Shown here: positions 45,909 to 54,522 of the stretch, in pieces
How positions within the stretch are numbered: position 1 is the stretch's first letter
Layout: every line of letters begins with the position of its first letter
From: Bdellovibrio bacteriovorus HD100
GTDB taxonomy: Bacteria; Bdellovibrionota; Bdellovibrionia; Bdellovibrionales; Bdellovibrionaceae
NCBI RefSeq assembly: GCF_000196175.1
Contig: NC_005363.1
Location: forward strand, 2,542,001-2,606,000
DNA length: 64,000 nucleotides
Direction: 5' to 3'
The notes under the pieces: generated by a model
Database searches by the model: none
What the model saw: the letters and a program-made list of their open reading frames with translations, nothing else
Told to the model about the DNA's origin: nothing
Position numbers and translations under genes: made by a program

Positions 45909-46759
45909 AAGGTCTCCTTTTTCCAATCCAAAACAGTTTCTTTCACAAATCTTTCAAATGATTTAGGCGGATGATTCAATATCTTCTCTTGTTGAATATA
46001 ATCAGCCACAGTCGCTTTCAGCCCCTGTCTTTGGAAAAACATATACATCTGCTTCCAGTCGTTCAGGAGCCACTCTGGCAAATAAGATTTGTTGTTTTCA
46101 TACCATCGTTCCAGATCATCTCCGCCATACTGAATCGGACGCCCCAAGTAATGCCCATACAATTCACAGGTCTGATTTACGGTTAAAGACTCAGGTCCGA
46201 TCAGGGGAAATATCTGTCCAGAAAGCTCCTCTTTAAAAAGGGCCTGCACCAAAGCGTCGGCAATATCGTTGGCATCGACGCGGCTGAGACCGATATTTCC
46301 AAACGGCTGCGGATAAACTCCGTGATCTAAAAGCGATGACTTAAAGAAGTAGTCATTTTGATAGAAATTATTGGGTGAAATCGTCGTCCACTTTAAGCCT
46401 GACTTTTCCAACTCCTTTTGAATTGCGATCTTTGAGGCAAAATGAGGTATGGCTGGAGCATCTTCCACCCGATGGATAGACATGAAAACAAGATGCTTCA
46501 GACCGGCTGCTTTGGCACTCTGGACGAAACGAACACCGGTTTCAAGTTCCTGGGGACTGGCTGGCGTGATAAGAACTGCCTTTTCGACATTCTTCAATGC
46601 GGACAAAACAACATTGGCATTGTCAAAGTTAAATTGAATCTGCCCTGCTTTCTGGGGCTGCCGACAGCCCTCAAGGACTTCAACTTGAGACCGATTTCTC
46701 AATTTGGTAACAACTCTAGAACCTATGGTCCCTGTGCTGGCCGTGACTAGAATTTTCAT
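45905..46759 (-). CDS. NmrA/SDR-type NAD(P)-binding protein
   Basis: The 284-residue Rossmann protein begins with KILVTASTGTIGSRVVTKL (TGxxGxxG-like). HLVFMSIHRVEDA and the NmrA-like segment WTTISPNNFYQNDYFF are present, but the Tyr-x3-Lys of classical SDRs is not clear, so it may be a redox sensor or a reductase. A GGAGG site precedes ATG 46759. It is translated before the cytochrome gene (overlap 45905-45908). Confidence 0.85.
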   Translation of the reverse strand: MKILVTASTGTIGSRVVTKLRNRSQVEVLEGCRQPQKAGQIQFNFDNANVVLSALKNVEKAVLITPASPQELETGVRFVQSAKAAGLKHLVFMSIHRVEDAPAIPHFASKIAIQKELEKSGLKWTTISPNNFYQNDYFFKSSLLDHGVYPQPFGNIGLSRVDANDIADALVQALFKEELSGQIFPLIGPESLTVNQTCELYGHYLGRPIQYGGDDLERWYENNKSYLPEWLLNDWKQMYMFFQRQGLKATVADYIQQEKILNHPPKSFERFVKETVLDWKKETL

Positions 46760-46860
46760 ACGAACCTCCGTAAACCACTTTACGGCTGTTGCAAAACTGC
46801 GTTTCCTAAATATTTACTAAGATCTTACGAAATAAATCCTAACCTGCTATCTTGGGTCCT

Positions 46861-47316
46861 ATGTTGAATCAAGAATGGTCCGAATTTCTGGAAAATGGTG
46901 TCGCAATGACTTTAAGCTGTTGCGACTCGGAACTTAAAAGCAAAGGCGCCAGATGCATCGGGGCCGTCGTTGGTCTGGACCGTAAGACTGTCACATTTTA
47001 CATTCAGAAGGACTCGGCATTACGAGTTCTGCCCATACTCAAAGAGCAGAGTCATGTGGCAGTTGTTGCCTCCCTTCCTTCCACTTATAAAACGCTCCAG
47101 GTGAAAGGAAGATATGTCTCCCATCGCGAAGCCGATGCCAGAGATCGCATCATCCTCGAACGATATCGAGAATTGTTTTTCTCCGAAACCGATAAAGCTG
47201 GCGTTCCTTCTTCTTTGATGAGACTGATGGTCAGCTTCCCTAGCATCGCCGTCGACGTCGAGGTCACTCACTTGTTCTTAAGCACTCCGGGCCAACATGC
47301 GGGGACTCCGTTATGA
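46861..47316 (+). CDS. PNPOx-like flavin-binding split-barrel protein
   Basis: The 151-residue protein resembles pyridoxamine-phosphate-oxidase-like split barrels (WSEFLENGVAMTLSCCDS, VGLDRKTVTFYIQKDS, LKEQSHVAVVASLPSTYKTLQVKGRY). These usually bind FMN, F420 or haem; which one cannot be told. The start is uncertain between TTG 46852 and ATG 46861; neither has a strong ribosome-binding site. The ATGA overlap with the next gene, which starts with a second PNPOx-like domain, ties the two together. Confidence 0.78.
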   Translation: MLNQEWSEFLENGVAMTLSCCDSELKSKGARCIGAVVGLDRKTVTFYIQKDSALRVLPILKEQSHVAVVASLPSTYKTLQVKGRYVSHREADARDRIILERYRELFFSETDKAGVPSSLMRLMVSFPSIAVDVEVTHLFLSTPGQHAGTPL

Positions 47317-48680
47317 TCAGCCCATCCAGTTTCAAAAATGCGTTCTTGGGCGTTATCCCATCGACAATTTTGACAGCGTCACCTGAGGGCATTCCGAACG
47401 TCGCCTATTTAAGTCAGGTGTATCTGCTCAATGAAACCCAGCTGGGCCTGACCACCCAGTTTTTCAACAAAACCAAAAGCAATATCAGCACAAACCCCCA
47501 CTGCACCGTGCGAGTTTATGACCCTGACAACTTCTGCGCCTATGAAATCGAAGCGAAATTCAGCCATACCGAATCAGACGGCCCCTTGTTTTCACAACTG
47601 GCCAAGAAATTTGATGCGATTGCGGATTACTCTGGCGCTTCTCACTTTTTCAAACTGCAATCGATTGAAGTCCTGAACATTGTAAATATCGAAAAGATTG
47701 GCAATGAAGCTTACTCTAGCGAAGAGGCCTCTGTTCCCCTGCCGACACGCCGGACCGCTATTGACCTGGATTCCCTTCAAAGAGTCTGCGAAAGGGTCAG
47801 CGAAGCTAAAACCTTGGAAGATCTCTTTGATTCAATTCTAAAGGCCATTGACTGGGAATTTGGACTGAGACACTCCATGATTCTGATGAAGCAGGGCGAT
47901 ACGGACAGGCTCTACACTATTTCAACACGGGGCTATGATCAGTTCGGAGTTGGCTCTGAAGTTAAAATCGGAGAAGGTGTCATTGGCCGAGCCGCCGAGA
48001 TGAAGGTGCCCTTTGCTCATGCCTCGCTGCCCCGGGAAATCCTGTATGCCCGGGCCACAGCCCCTTCCCCACACCAAAACAGTTCTGATTCAGTCGTACA
48101 GTATGCGATCCCTTTGCCGGGGCTGAAGACGTCTTGCAGCCAGATGGCGATCCCGATTGTCTTGCGCGGCGAACTTTTGGGTGTCCTGTTTGCGGAAAGT
48201 GAAAACATCTACGAGTTTCGCGACAGCGATGAAAGCATTCTTAAAACACTGAGTCATGTCTTGGCCCTTGCCATTCAGAATCTTCAACTGAGTCACGACT
48301 TTGAAATTGTCGATGCTGCTTCACCGGCAGTGGCGGGTCCGAAAGTGCGCCCGTCCAAGGAAAAGTTGATCTTTAGCTATTTCCAAAAAGAGGACTGCAT
48401 CTTGCTCAATGGGGAATATTTGATACGCAATGTCCCGGCCCGCATTTTATGGAGGATGCTTAAAGAATACCAGATGCAGGGAAAAACCGAGTTCACCAAC
48501 CGTGAACTCCGAATGGATGCCTGGCTGCAGCTTCCCGAGGTCAAAGACAACCTCGAAACCCGTTTAATTCTGCTGCGCAAGCGGCTGGAGAAAAAGTGCC
48601 CGCTGGTTTCTATCATCTCCAGCGGGCGCGGTCGCATTGCTTTGGTTGTTTCGGGGGACATCACTTTGTCAGAAAACTAA
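47313..48680 (+). CDS. Split-barrel + GAF + winged-helix-like regulator
   Basis: The 455-residue protein has three parts. Residues about 1-135 are a PNPOx-like domain (PSTILTASPEGIPNVAYLSQVYLL). Residues about 160-340 are a GAF domain (EDLFDSILKAIDWEFGLRHSMIL, IGEGVIGRAAEMKVPFA, LGVLFAESENIYEF). Residues about 360-450 are a helix-rich domain with FTNRELRMDAWLQLPEVKDNLETRLILLRKRLEKKC, which looks like an OmpR-type DNA-binding winged helix. It could therefore be a transcription factor that senses a flavin/redox or small molecule. The domain order is unusual. Confidence 0.75.
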   Translation: MISPSSFKNAFLGVIPSTILTASPEGIPNVAYLSQVYLLNETQLGLTTQFFNKTKSNISTNPHCTVRVYDPDNFCAYEIEAKFSHTESDGPLFSQLAKKFDAIADYSGASHFFKLQSIEVLNIVNIEKIGNEAYSSEEASVPLPTRRTAIDLDSLQRVCERVSEAKTLEDLFDSILKAIDWEFGLRHSMILMKQGDTDRLYTISTRGYDQFGVGSEVKIGEGVIGRAAEMKVPFAHASLPREILYARATAPSPHQNSSDSVVQYAIPLPGLKTSCSQMAIPIVLRGELLGVLFAESENIYEFRDSDESILKTLSHVLALAIQNLQLSHDFEIVDAASPAVAGPKVRPSKEKLIFSYFQKEDCILLNGEYLIRNVPARILWRMLKEYQMQGKTEFTNRELRMDAWLQLPEVKDNLETRLILLRKRLEKKCPLVSIISSGRGRIALVVSGDITLSEN

Positions 48681-48775
48681 GGTCGGCCAAAATAGCCCTA
48701 AGGTAGGAAGCACCGAGCTTCCCCTAAGCCCGCCTTGGTGCAGTCACTGCGGTCTTTCTTTTCACAATGCCAGAT

Positions 48776-48912
48776 CTACAAAGCTGTCGGGGTCACGGTT
48801 TCAAAGTAGTTGTAGTGAATCAAGTTATCATTGGAGAAGTCGCGAATTTTGATCGCATGCCCGGAAAGATTCCGAGGGCCTGGGCGCTCAGCAAATATTC
48901 CTACATACTTCC
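48776..48912 (-). pseudogene. 3' remnant of an unknown gene
   Basis: A minus-strand frame, different from that of the TerB-like gene above it, is open for about 45 codons. It has well-formed protein sequence (GKYVGIFAERPGPRNLSGHA, then IRDFSNDNLIHYNYFETVTP) and stops with TAG at 48776-48778. It runs into the 3' end of the TerB-like gene without a start. It looks like the tail of a gene cut off by a rearrangement. This rests on pattern only. Confidence 0.4.
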
Positions 48913-49482
48913 CACGTAGACGGATAAAAATGCAGCCACAAGGATGAAGATGACAATTATCGCTGTCAGAATATACCTTCCACTGCCTGGCAAAGCGTAC
49001 AAATCCATCGCAAAGGCTAAGGGATAAATATCTAATGGACCAACGCTCCCCGCCCCCGGAATTTTATGAGAAAGGAATTTCCCAAAACTGTTCAGTTCTT
49101 CCCACATCCCAAGCTCATTTTCCCTTTGCAGGAGCGAACGTCCGAGCGAAATATGATCACTAGAAATACTAATCAAACCAGTCTGAACTCTGTGGTAGAA
49201 AGACAATTCCTTGTTTTTAACCAGCCCATCTTGTCTCATCGCCACACGAAGAAAATTCAAAAGACGCTGGTGATCTTCTTTTTCTACGTCAGCTAATATC
49301 TCCCAGAGGCTATCAGTGGAATGCCCATGTAAGAATTTATTAAGCATCAACCTTTGGCGGAATGTCGCGCCGTAATTTCCAGCAATCACAGAAAACCAAA
49401 TTCGCTCTTTGCGATGAATGGAATCATCTTCGGCAAGCATCAAGGCCACGACTTTTAGAACTGCGAAATGGTTTTGATTCAT
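48901..49482 (-). CDS. TerB-like protein with C-terminal membrane anchor
   Basis: The 193-residue protein has an N-terminal helical part like TerB/DjlA domains: VLKVVALMLAEDDSIHRKERIWFSVIAGN (the acidic AEDD-S-H-KE metal-type motif), then LNFLRVAMRQDGLVKNKE. A single C-terminal TM follows (YILTAIIVIFILVAAFLSVYVGS). TerB-like domains are tied to tellurite resistance and membrane-linked stress or defence. AT-rich composition begins here. Start 49482 is the only in-frame ATG; the ribosome-binding site is weak. Confidence 0.68.
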   Translation of the reverse strand: MNQNHFAVLKVVALMLAEDDSIHRKERIWFSVIAGNYGATFRQRLMLNKFLHGHSTDSLWEILADVEKEDHQRLLNFLRVAMRQDGLVKNKELSFYHRVQTGLISISSDHISLGRSLLQRENELGMWEELNSFGKFLSHKIPGAGSVGPLDIYPLAFAMDLYALPGSGRYILTAIIVIFILVAAFLSVYVGSM

Positions 49483-49663
49483 ACAACCAGCATACAAAAG
49501 TCATATCTACTTCACAAACTTTCCCACAAAATAGCGAGGACCAAATCGTAAAAAAATCTTTACAAATGTAATAAATCTGAGCCCAAGTGTCCCATTAATG
49601 GAACTCTCTAAATATATTTATAAACATACCGAAGTATACCATCAAGTACGTTTCAAGGAGCAA

Positions 49664-49984
49664 ATGGCTATGACCATAGAAAAGCTAGCAGCCTATTTCA
49701 CAGTAGTGTCCATTGGCATCACCTTTATATATGGTGCTCCCACACTGCTAGCTATTACCAAAAGTGAAAAATCCACTACCATCGAAAAATCAAAAGTAGT
49801 CACTCTCAGCACTCCAAAGACATCCAAAAGAAGTCTGAAGCACAATCCTCAATTGAAGTATCAAAGAACCTTAGCAAATCAAGAAATAGAAACTGCGTCG
49901 CCGCCCACTTCTCGCAGCGAGCACGATCAAGCCATCATCGATCGAGTCAGAATGGGATTGAAAAATGGCGAGTACACAAAATAG
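49664..49984 (+). CDS. Small single-TM protein of unknown function
   Basis: The protein has 106 residues from ATG 49664 (a longer frame starts at 49598). AAGGAG at 49655-49660 is three bases before 49664 and nine before the next ATG 49670, so the start is one of these. There is one TM (AAYFTVVSIGITFIYGAPTLLAI), then a Lys/Ser/Thr-rich cytoplasmic or periplasmic tail. No family is recognised; it is AT-rich. Confidence 0.5.
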   Translation: MAMTIEKLAAYFTVVSIGITFIYGAPTLLAITKSEKSTTIEKSKVVTLSTPKTSKRSLKHNPQLKYQRTLANQEIETASPPTSRSEHDQAIIDRVRMGLKNGEYTK

Positions 49985-50094
49985 CTGTTTCCACAGCTGT
50001 TAAAGATCTATCAAAACAATGTCTGCTTTATATTTAAGCACGCCTAAACTTTTGGCTAAACAATCCGAAATGTAGCCCACACCAAGGAGCCACG

Positions 50095-51012
50095 ATGTCT
50101 AGAGAAACAAAACAAGATAGAATCATTCGCAACCTACTTGATCAAGCAACAGAACATCTGCATGAGCTAAAGAGTTTGGATGCAAATCCAAATACCAAAG
50201 AGCTTGATGTCGAACGTTGGGCGCAAAGCTTTCTAAGAAACTGTCTTGGCTACTCTGCTTCAGCGGGTTACGCCATCCGCGCGCAGGAAACAAAGGGCAA
50301 AATGCGCCCTGACCTTGTGGTGCTTTATCAAGATAAGCCTATCTTTGTTGTGGAAGTGAAGAAAATGGGGTTTGACCTGAATAAGTCCGACTTCCGTTGC
50401 GGTAAAGTTCAACTTAAAGAGTATCTAAGTCTTATAGGTGACGTTCGCTGGGGTATTTTGACCAATGGTTGTGAGTGGAAGCTTTATGATTTCTCCCTGC
50501 CTGAATATGGCGGCATTGAGATCGCTAGCTTCGACCTGAAGTCAGACGATGTTATCGAAGTCTCCAAGAAAGCTGTAGAAGAACAGGCTTATGAGTTCTT
50601 TGACTTCCATGAGAGCTCCTACACAACCTCCACATGGCCTGAGCTTTCTAAGGAAGCTATGGCCTTTTCTCCTGAGTCTTTGGCGAAAGCCATTTTATCA
50701 GTAGATGTAGTTCGGTATGTCGCAAAATATGTTCGCGGAGAACATGAGTTTAAAGCAAATCACGAAATTCTGACCGACCGCCTATACTGGCTACTTGAGC
50801 AAGGCCTCAATGACGCCATCAAAGGTTGGAACGACACTAAGGCCGCCGAGATTCACAAGTTTGTGAAGTCTCAAAAACGCGCTTCTCGCAAAACCAAAAG
50901 AACACGTAAGTCTGCTGCCGCAGTTGATGACCATGGTCCAACAACGCCGCATATGGATATGCAACCACCAACAACGGCAGAAGCCAGTACGGAAGACAAA
51001 ACAGCTTCCTAA
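50095..51012 (+). CDS. HSDR_N-type PD-(D/E)xK protein
   Basis: The 305-residue protein resembles the N-terminal part of type I restriction endonuclease R subunits. It has the nuclease core RPDLVVLYQDKPIFVVEVKKMG (about 80-100; Asp, then E-V-K) and VQLKEYLSLIGDVRWGILTNGCEWKLYDF. There is no helicase part and no M or S subunit next to it, so it is a stand-alone relative. The last 50 residues are basic and then low-complexity. A strong AAGGAG site precedes the ATG. It could be a nuclease or only a DNA-binding protein. Confidence 0.78.
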   Translation: MSRETKQDRIIRNLLDQATEHLHELKSLDANPNTKELDVERWAQSFLRNCLGYSASAGYAIRAQETKGKMRPDLVVLYQDKPIFVVEVKKMGFDLNKSDFRCGKVQLKEYLSLIGDVRWGILTNGCEWKLYDFSLPEYGGIEIASFDLKSDDVIEVSKKAVEEQAYEFFDFHESSYTTSTWPELSKEAMAFSPESLAKAILSVDVVRYVAKYVRGEHEFKANHEILTDRLYWLLEQGLNDAIKGWNDTKAAEIHKFVKSQKRASRKTKRTRKSAAAVDDHGPTTPHMDMQPPTTAEASTEDKTAS

Positions 51013-51032
51013 TTCTTTCTGAAGGATCAGCG

Positions 51033-51455
51033 ATGGAAACATGGATCATGTGGTTTGTCTTAGCTGGTTTAGTGCTGGGACTAGAGCTTCTCACTGGCAC
51101 TTTCTACTTGGTGGTCATCTCAATTGGGATGGCTGCGGCGGGCATCTCCGCCCTACTGGGGGCTAACGTTAGCTTGCAAGCTATCATTGCCGCAGTCATA
51201 TGGGTGGTTTGCACCCTAATTCTGCGGAAGTCTCGCTTTGGAAAACCTCGTCATGTGCAAAGTGAATCTGATCCCAACGTCAATATCGACATCGGGCAAA
51301 CAATCAAAGTGGATGCCTGGAGTTCAGAAAACACAGCTCGAGCAACGTATCGTGGCGCCATGTGGGACGTTGAGCTGATCAGCGGAGAAGCTTCCGCTGG
51401 CACCTTCGTCATTCGTGAAGTTCGTGGTAATCGACTTTTTGTAGCAAAACCTTAA
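51033..51455 (+). CDS. NfeD-family membrane protein
   Basis: The 140-residue protein has two or three N-terminal TM segments (MWFVLAGLVLGLELLTGTFYLVVISIGMAAAGISALLG; IIAAVIWVVCTLIL) and a C-terminal OB-like domain (WDVELISGEASAGTFVIREVRGNRLFVAKP). NfeD proteins pair with SPFH/stomatin proteins in membrane microdomains. The SPFH gene follows 15 bases later, so they are one unit. Confidence 0.88.
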   Translation: METWIMWFVLAGLVLGLELLTGTFYLVVISIGMAAAGISALLGANVSLQAIIAAVIWVVCTLILRKSRFGKPRHVQSESDPNVNIDIGQTIKVDAWSSENTARATYRGAMWDVELISGEASAGTFVIREVRGNRLFVAKP

Positions 51456-51470
51456 TGGGAGACATCTTAG

Positions 51471-52394
51471 ATGGACCTGCAGTTCTTTACTCTAATTTCA
51501 GTTGTGATTCTTGTGGTAGCCGTAATCTTTGTACTTAAGACCGTTTACGTCGTCCCTCAGCAACATGCTTGGATCGTCGAACGCCTCGGCAAATACCATA
51601 CGACGATGGGGCCAGGGTTGCATATCGTTGTCCCCTTCATTGACCGAGTTGGATATAAGCATGAGCTGAAGGAGATTCCTTTAGATGTACCTCCTCAAGT
51701 TTGCATTACCAAAGACAACACCCAATTGCAGGTTGATGGTATTCTATACTTCCAGGTGACCGATCCAATGCGCGCTTCATATGGTTCTTCAAACTATATT
51801 GCCGCGATCACGCAGCTTGCACAGACCACTTTGCGTTCTGTGATTGGTAAAATGGAGCTGGATAAGACCTTCGAAGAACGTGATCACATCAATACGACAA
51901 TCGTGAACGCAATTGACGAATCCGCCGCCAACTGGGGCGTCAAGGTTCTGCGCTATGAAATCAAAGATTTAACGCCACCAAAAGAAATTCTTCATGCGAT
52001 GCAGGCCCAAATCACGGCCGAGCGTGAAAAGCGCGCCCTGATTGCGGCGTCTGAAGGTCGCAAGCAAGAACAGATCAATCTTGCTTCGGGTGAAAGAGAA
52101 GCCGCCATTGCTAAGTCTGAAGGTGAAAAACAGGCCTCAATCAATAGAGCCGAAGGTCAGGCGGCTGCGATCCTAGCAATTGCGGAAGCCAGCGCTGAGG
52201 CCCTAAGAAAGACGGCCGCGGCAATCCGAGAGCCTGGTGGTGCGGATGCGGTTAGTTTGAAGGTGGCTGAGCAGTATGTGAATGCATTTGGTGAGTTGGC
52301 TGCTACCAACAACTCAATTATCGTTCCGGCGAATTTGAGTGATATGAGTGGGTTGATTGCTAGCGCGATGCAGATTGTGAAAACGCAAAAATAA
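51471..52394 (+). CDS. SPFH/Band 7 paraslipin (QmcA/HflK-like)
   Basis: The 307-residue protein has an N-terminal TM (TLISVVILVVAVIFVLKTVYVV), then the SPFH domain (QQHAWIVERLGKYHTTMGPGLHIVVPFID; about 30-190) and a long Ala/Glu-rich coiled coil (EREAAIAKSEGEKQASINRAEGQ). It organises membrane protein complexes with NfeD. The length is that of QmcA. A hairpin terminator follows. Confidence 0.9.
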   Translation: MDLQFFTLISVVILVVAVIFVLKTVYVVPQQHAWIVERLGKYHTTMGPGLHIVVPFIDRVGYKHELKEIPLDVPPQVCITKDNTQLQVDGILYFQVTDPMRASYGSSNYIAAITQLAQTTLRSVIGKMELDKTFEERDHINTTIVNAIDESAANWGVKVLRYEIKDLTPPKEILHAMQAQITAEREKRALIAASEGRKQEQINLASGEREAAIAKSEGEKQASINRAEGQAAAILAIAEASAEALRKTAAAIREPGGADAVSLKVAEQYVNAFGELAATNNSIIVPANLSDMSGLIASAMQIVKTQK

Positions 52395-52400
52395 ACACAT

Positions 52401-52423
52401 GGGGCTTTGCGGCCCCTCTTCTT
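52401..52423 (+). terminator. Terminator after the SPFH gene
   Basis: GGGGC (52401-52405) pairs with GCCCC (52412-52416), followed by TCTTCTTT. The stem is short, so read-through is possible. Confidence 0.55.
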
Positions 52424-52435
52424 TGCCGGAGCACC

Positions 52436-54394
52436 ATGAAGCGCGCCTATTACTCCAATGATATTTCTCGATTCCTTGTCGATGCCCCATCCAGCATCCT
52501 TGGATTACTGAGCAAAGCACATGATTTTACCTTAGAAGAACAGCAAAAGAATGCCTGGGTAAAGCAGATCGAGATTCTCCAGACTTCTCTTCAGGGAATA
52601 CCTGGGCACGTCTATTTTGAATATTCTATCCCTCGTGTCGGCAAACGTGTTGACCTGATAGTCATCTCTGGAAATGCTCTATTTTCAATTGAATTTAAGG
52701 TTGGTTCTAGTCAATTTGATTCATATGCTGCCGATCAAGCAATGGACTATGCACTTGACCTAAAGAACTTCCACGAAGGAAGTCATCAAATAGACATCTT
52801 TCCCGTACTGGTCGCGACAGAAGCAACCCATACTGAAGCCTTGCCCTCTCGCTTTGATGATGGCGTTTGGTCTTTAACTAGGACAAATTCTCAAAATCTA
52901 TCCACTCATCTGCAGGCTCTCAAAACGAATGCAAAAGGACCTGAGATTGATCTTTTGAAATGGGACGCCTCAGGGTACAAGCCAACTCCGACAATCGTTG
53001 AAGCGGCAAAAGCCCTTTACTCAGGTCACCAGGTTGAAGAAATTAGTCGTTCCGATGCCGGCGCTACCAACTTGTCCATTACCTCTGCGGCATTAAAAAA
53101 GATTATTGACGAATCGATCTCGCAGAAAAAGAAAACTATTTGCCTTGTTACTGGCGTCCCTGGTGCGGGGAAGACACTAGTCGGCCTTGACCTAGCAACT
53201 TCATGGAATAATCCAGTTGCAAACCAACATGCGGTTCTTTTGTCTGGCAATGGTCCTTTAGTAGAAATTCTCCAAGAAGCATTAGCAAAAGACGAGGCAA
53301 ATAGGTCCAAAGCTTCAAGCCCCGTTAAACTTAGTGCTGCCCGTGCAAAGGCAAAGTCATTTATACAAAACATTCACCACTTCCGAGATGAAGGTCTTCG
53401 AACCGATGCTCCTCCACCCGAAAAAGTAGTTATTTTTGATGAAGCGCAGAGAGCTTGGAACAAAACACAAACCACCAAGTTCATGAAGACGAAGAAAGGT
53501 GTAGCAGACTTTGATCACTCAGAACCTGAATATCTCATTAAACTTATGGATCGCCACGCGGACTGGGCTGTAATCATCTGCCTTGTCGGCGGTGGCCAAG
53601 AAATCAATACAGGTGAAGCTGGTATCTCTGAGTGGTTGGATGCAATTCACAACAAATTTCCCCACTGGCAAGTGTGCCTCCCGTCAACTACCTCATCGGC
53701 CGACATTCCAAATATCGAGAAATTTGTTCAAGCCTTCAGTAGTCGCCATCACGTCGACAAAAACCTTCACCTTACGGCATCAGTTAGATCGTTTAGATCC
53801 GAACGAGTTTCTGACTTCATGTCAGCCCTTCTTGATAAGGACATCGACAAGGCCAAGGCTCTCTATTCCGAAATCAAAGAAAAGTACCCGATCAAGCTGA
53901 CACGAAGCCTTGAGGAAGCAAAGCTTTGGCTGAAAGAGAAGTCTCGTGGCAATGAGCGGTATGGCATTTTGGCCTCTTCGGGTGCTGGGAGACTCAAAGC
54001 CCACGGCTTGGACGTAAAATCTCGTATAGAGCCAGTTAATTGGTTTCTGAACGATAAGAAGGATGTCAGATCTTCATTCTTCATGGAAGACGTTGCAACC
54101 GAGTTTCATGTGCAAGGCCTGGAGCTAGATTGGACGTGCGTTGCATGGGATATCGACTTTATTCTGTCCTTAAAAAAAGAGACTAAGTTCCGCAGTTTTG
54201 CGGGTACAAAATGGAACAACATCAAAAGCAGTACTGATCAGTCCTACTTAAAAAACAAGTACCGCGTGCTATTGACTAGGGCGAGACAAGGATTGGTTCT
54301 CTTTGTGCCGAAGGGGGATCCCCATGATGGCACTCGCCCCCCTGGAGACTATGAAGAGCTCTTCTCCTATTTACAGTATATCCTTAATGACTAG
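52436..54394 (+). CDS. PD-(D/E)xK nuclease-like N-terminus fused to a DUF2075 helicase-like ATPase
   Basis: The 652-residue protein starts with a nuclease-type core (GKRVDLIVISGNALFSIEFKVG, about 65-85; D, then E-x-K). The DUF2075 (Schlafen group 3-like) ATPase is at about 220-640: Walker A TGVPGAGKTLVGLDLA (about 238), Walker B VVIFDEAQRAWN (about 330), and C-terminal helicase motifs VQGLELDWTCVAWD and LLTRARQGLVLFVPKGD. Related proteins occur in defence islands. The likely role is nucleic-acid cleavage coupled to ATP hydrolysis, by inference. It sits 42 bases after the SPFH gene, beyond a hairpin. Confidence 0.85.
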   Translation: MKRAYYSNDISRFLVDAPSSILGLLSKAHDFTLEEQQKNAWVKQIEILQTSLQGIPGHVYFEYSIPRVGKRVDLIVISGNALFSIEFKVGSSQFDSYAADQAMDYALDLKNFHEGSHQIDIFPVLVATEATHTEALPSRFDDGVWSLTRTNSQNLSTHLQALKTNAKGPEIDLLKWDASGYKPTPTIVEAAKALYSGHQVEEISRSDAGATNLSITSAALKKIIDESISQKKKTICLVTGVPGAGKTLVGLDLATSWNNPVANQHAVLLSGNGPLVEILQEALAKDEANRSKASSPVKLSAARAKAKSFIQNIHHFRDEGLRTDAPPPEKVVIFDEAQRAWNKTQTTKFMKTKKGVADFDHSEPEYLIKLMDRHADWAVIICLVGGGQEINTGEAGISEWLDAIHNKFPHWQVCLPSTTSSADIPNIEKFVQAFSSRHHVDKNLHLTASVRSFRSERVSDFMSALLDKDIDKAKALYSEIKEKYPIKLTRSLEEAKLWLKEKSRGNERYGILASSGAGRLKAHGLDVKSRIEPVNWFLNDKKDVRSSFFMEDVATEFHVQGLELDWTCVAWDIDFILSLKKETKFRSFAGTKWNNIKSSTDQSYLKNKYRVLLTRARQGLVLFVPKGDPHDGTRPPGDYEELFSYLQYILND

Positions 54395-54522
54395 CTGCTT
54401 ACATGGGACATTGAGAGCTTTCGGAAACTATCAGAACAAACAACTGGGGTGAACTTCGACATCCCCCTAATTTCAGCTAGTTAGACTTGAATTAACCATC
54501 TAGTTGCACCCAGATTCATAGC

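Noticed and set aside
48706-48722. Perfect GGAAGC-ACCGA-GCTTCC hairpin after the PNPOx/GAF gene as a terminator.
   Set aside because: There is no T-run on either strand, so terminator function is unsupported.
54395-54522. Gap between the DUF2075 gene and the HEPN-like gene searched for a small gene, tRNA or att site.
   Set aside because: Nothing supportable was seen.
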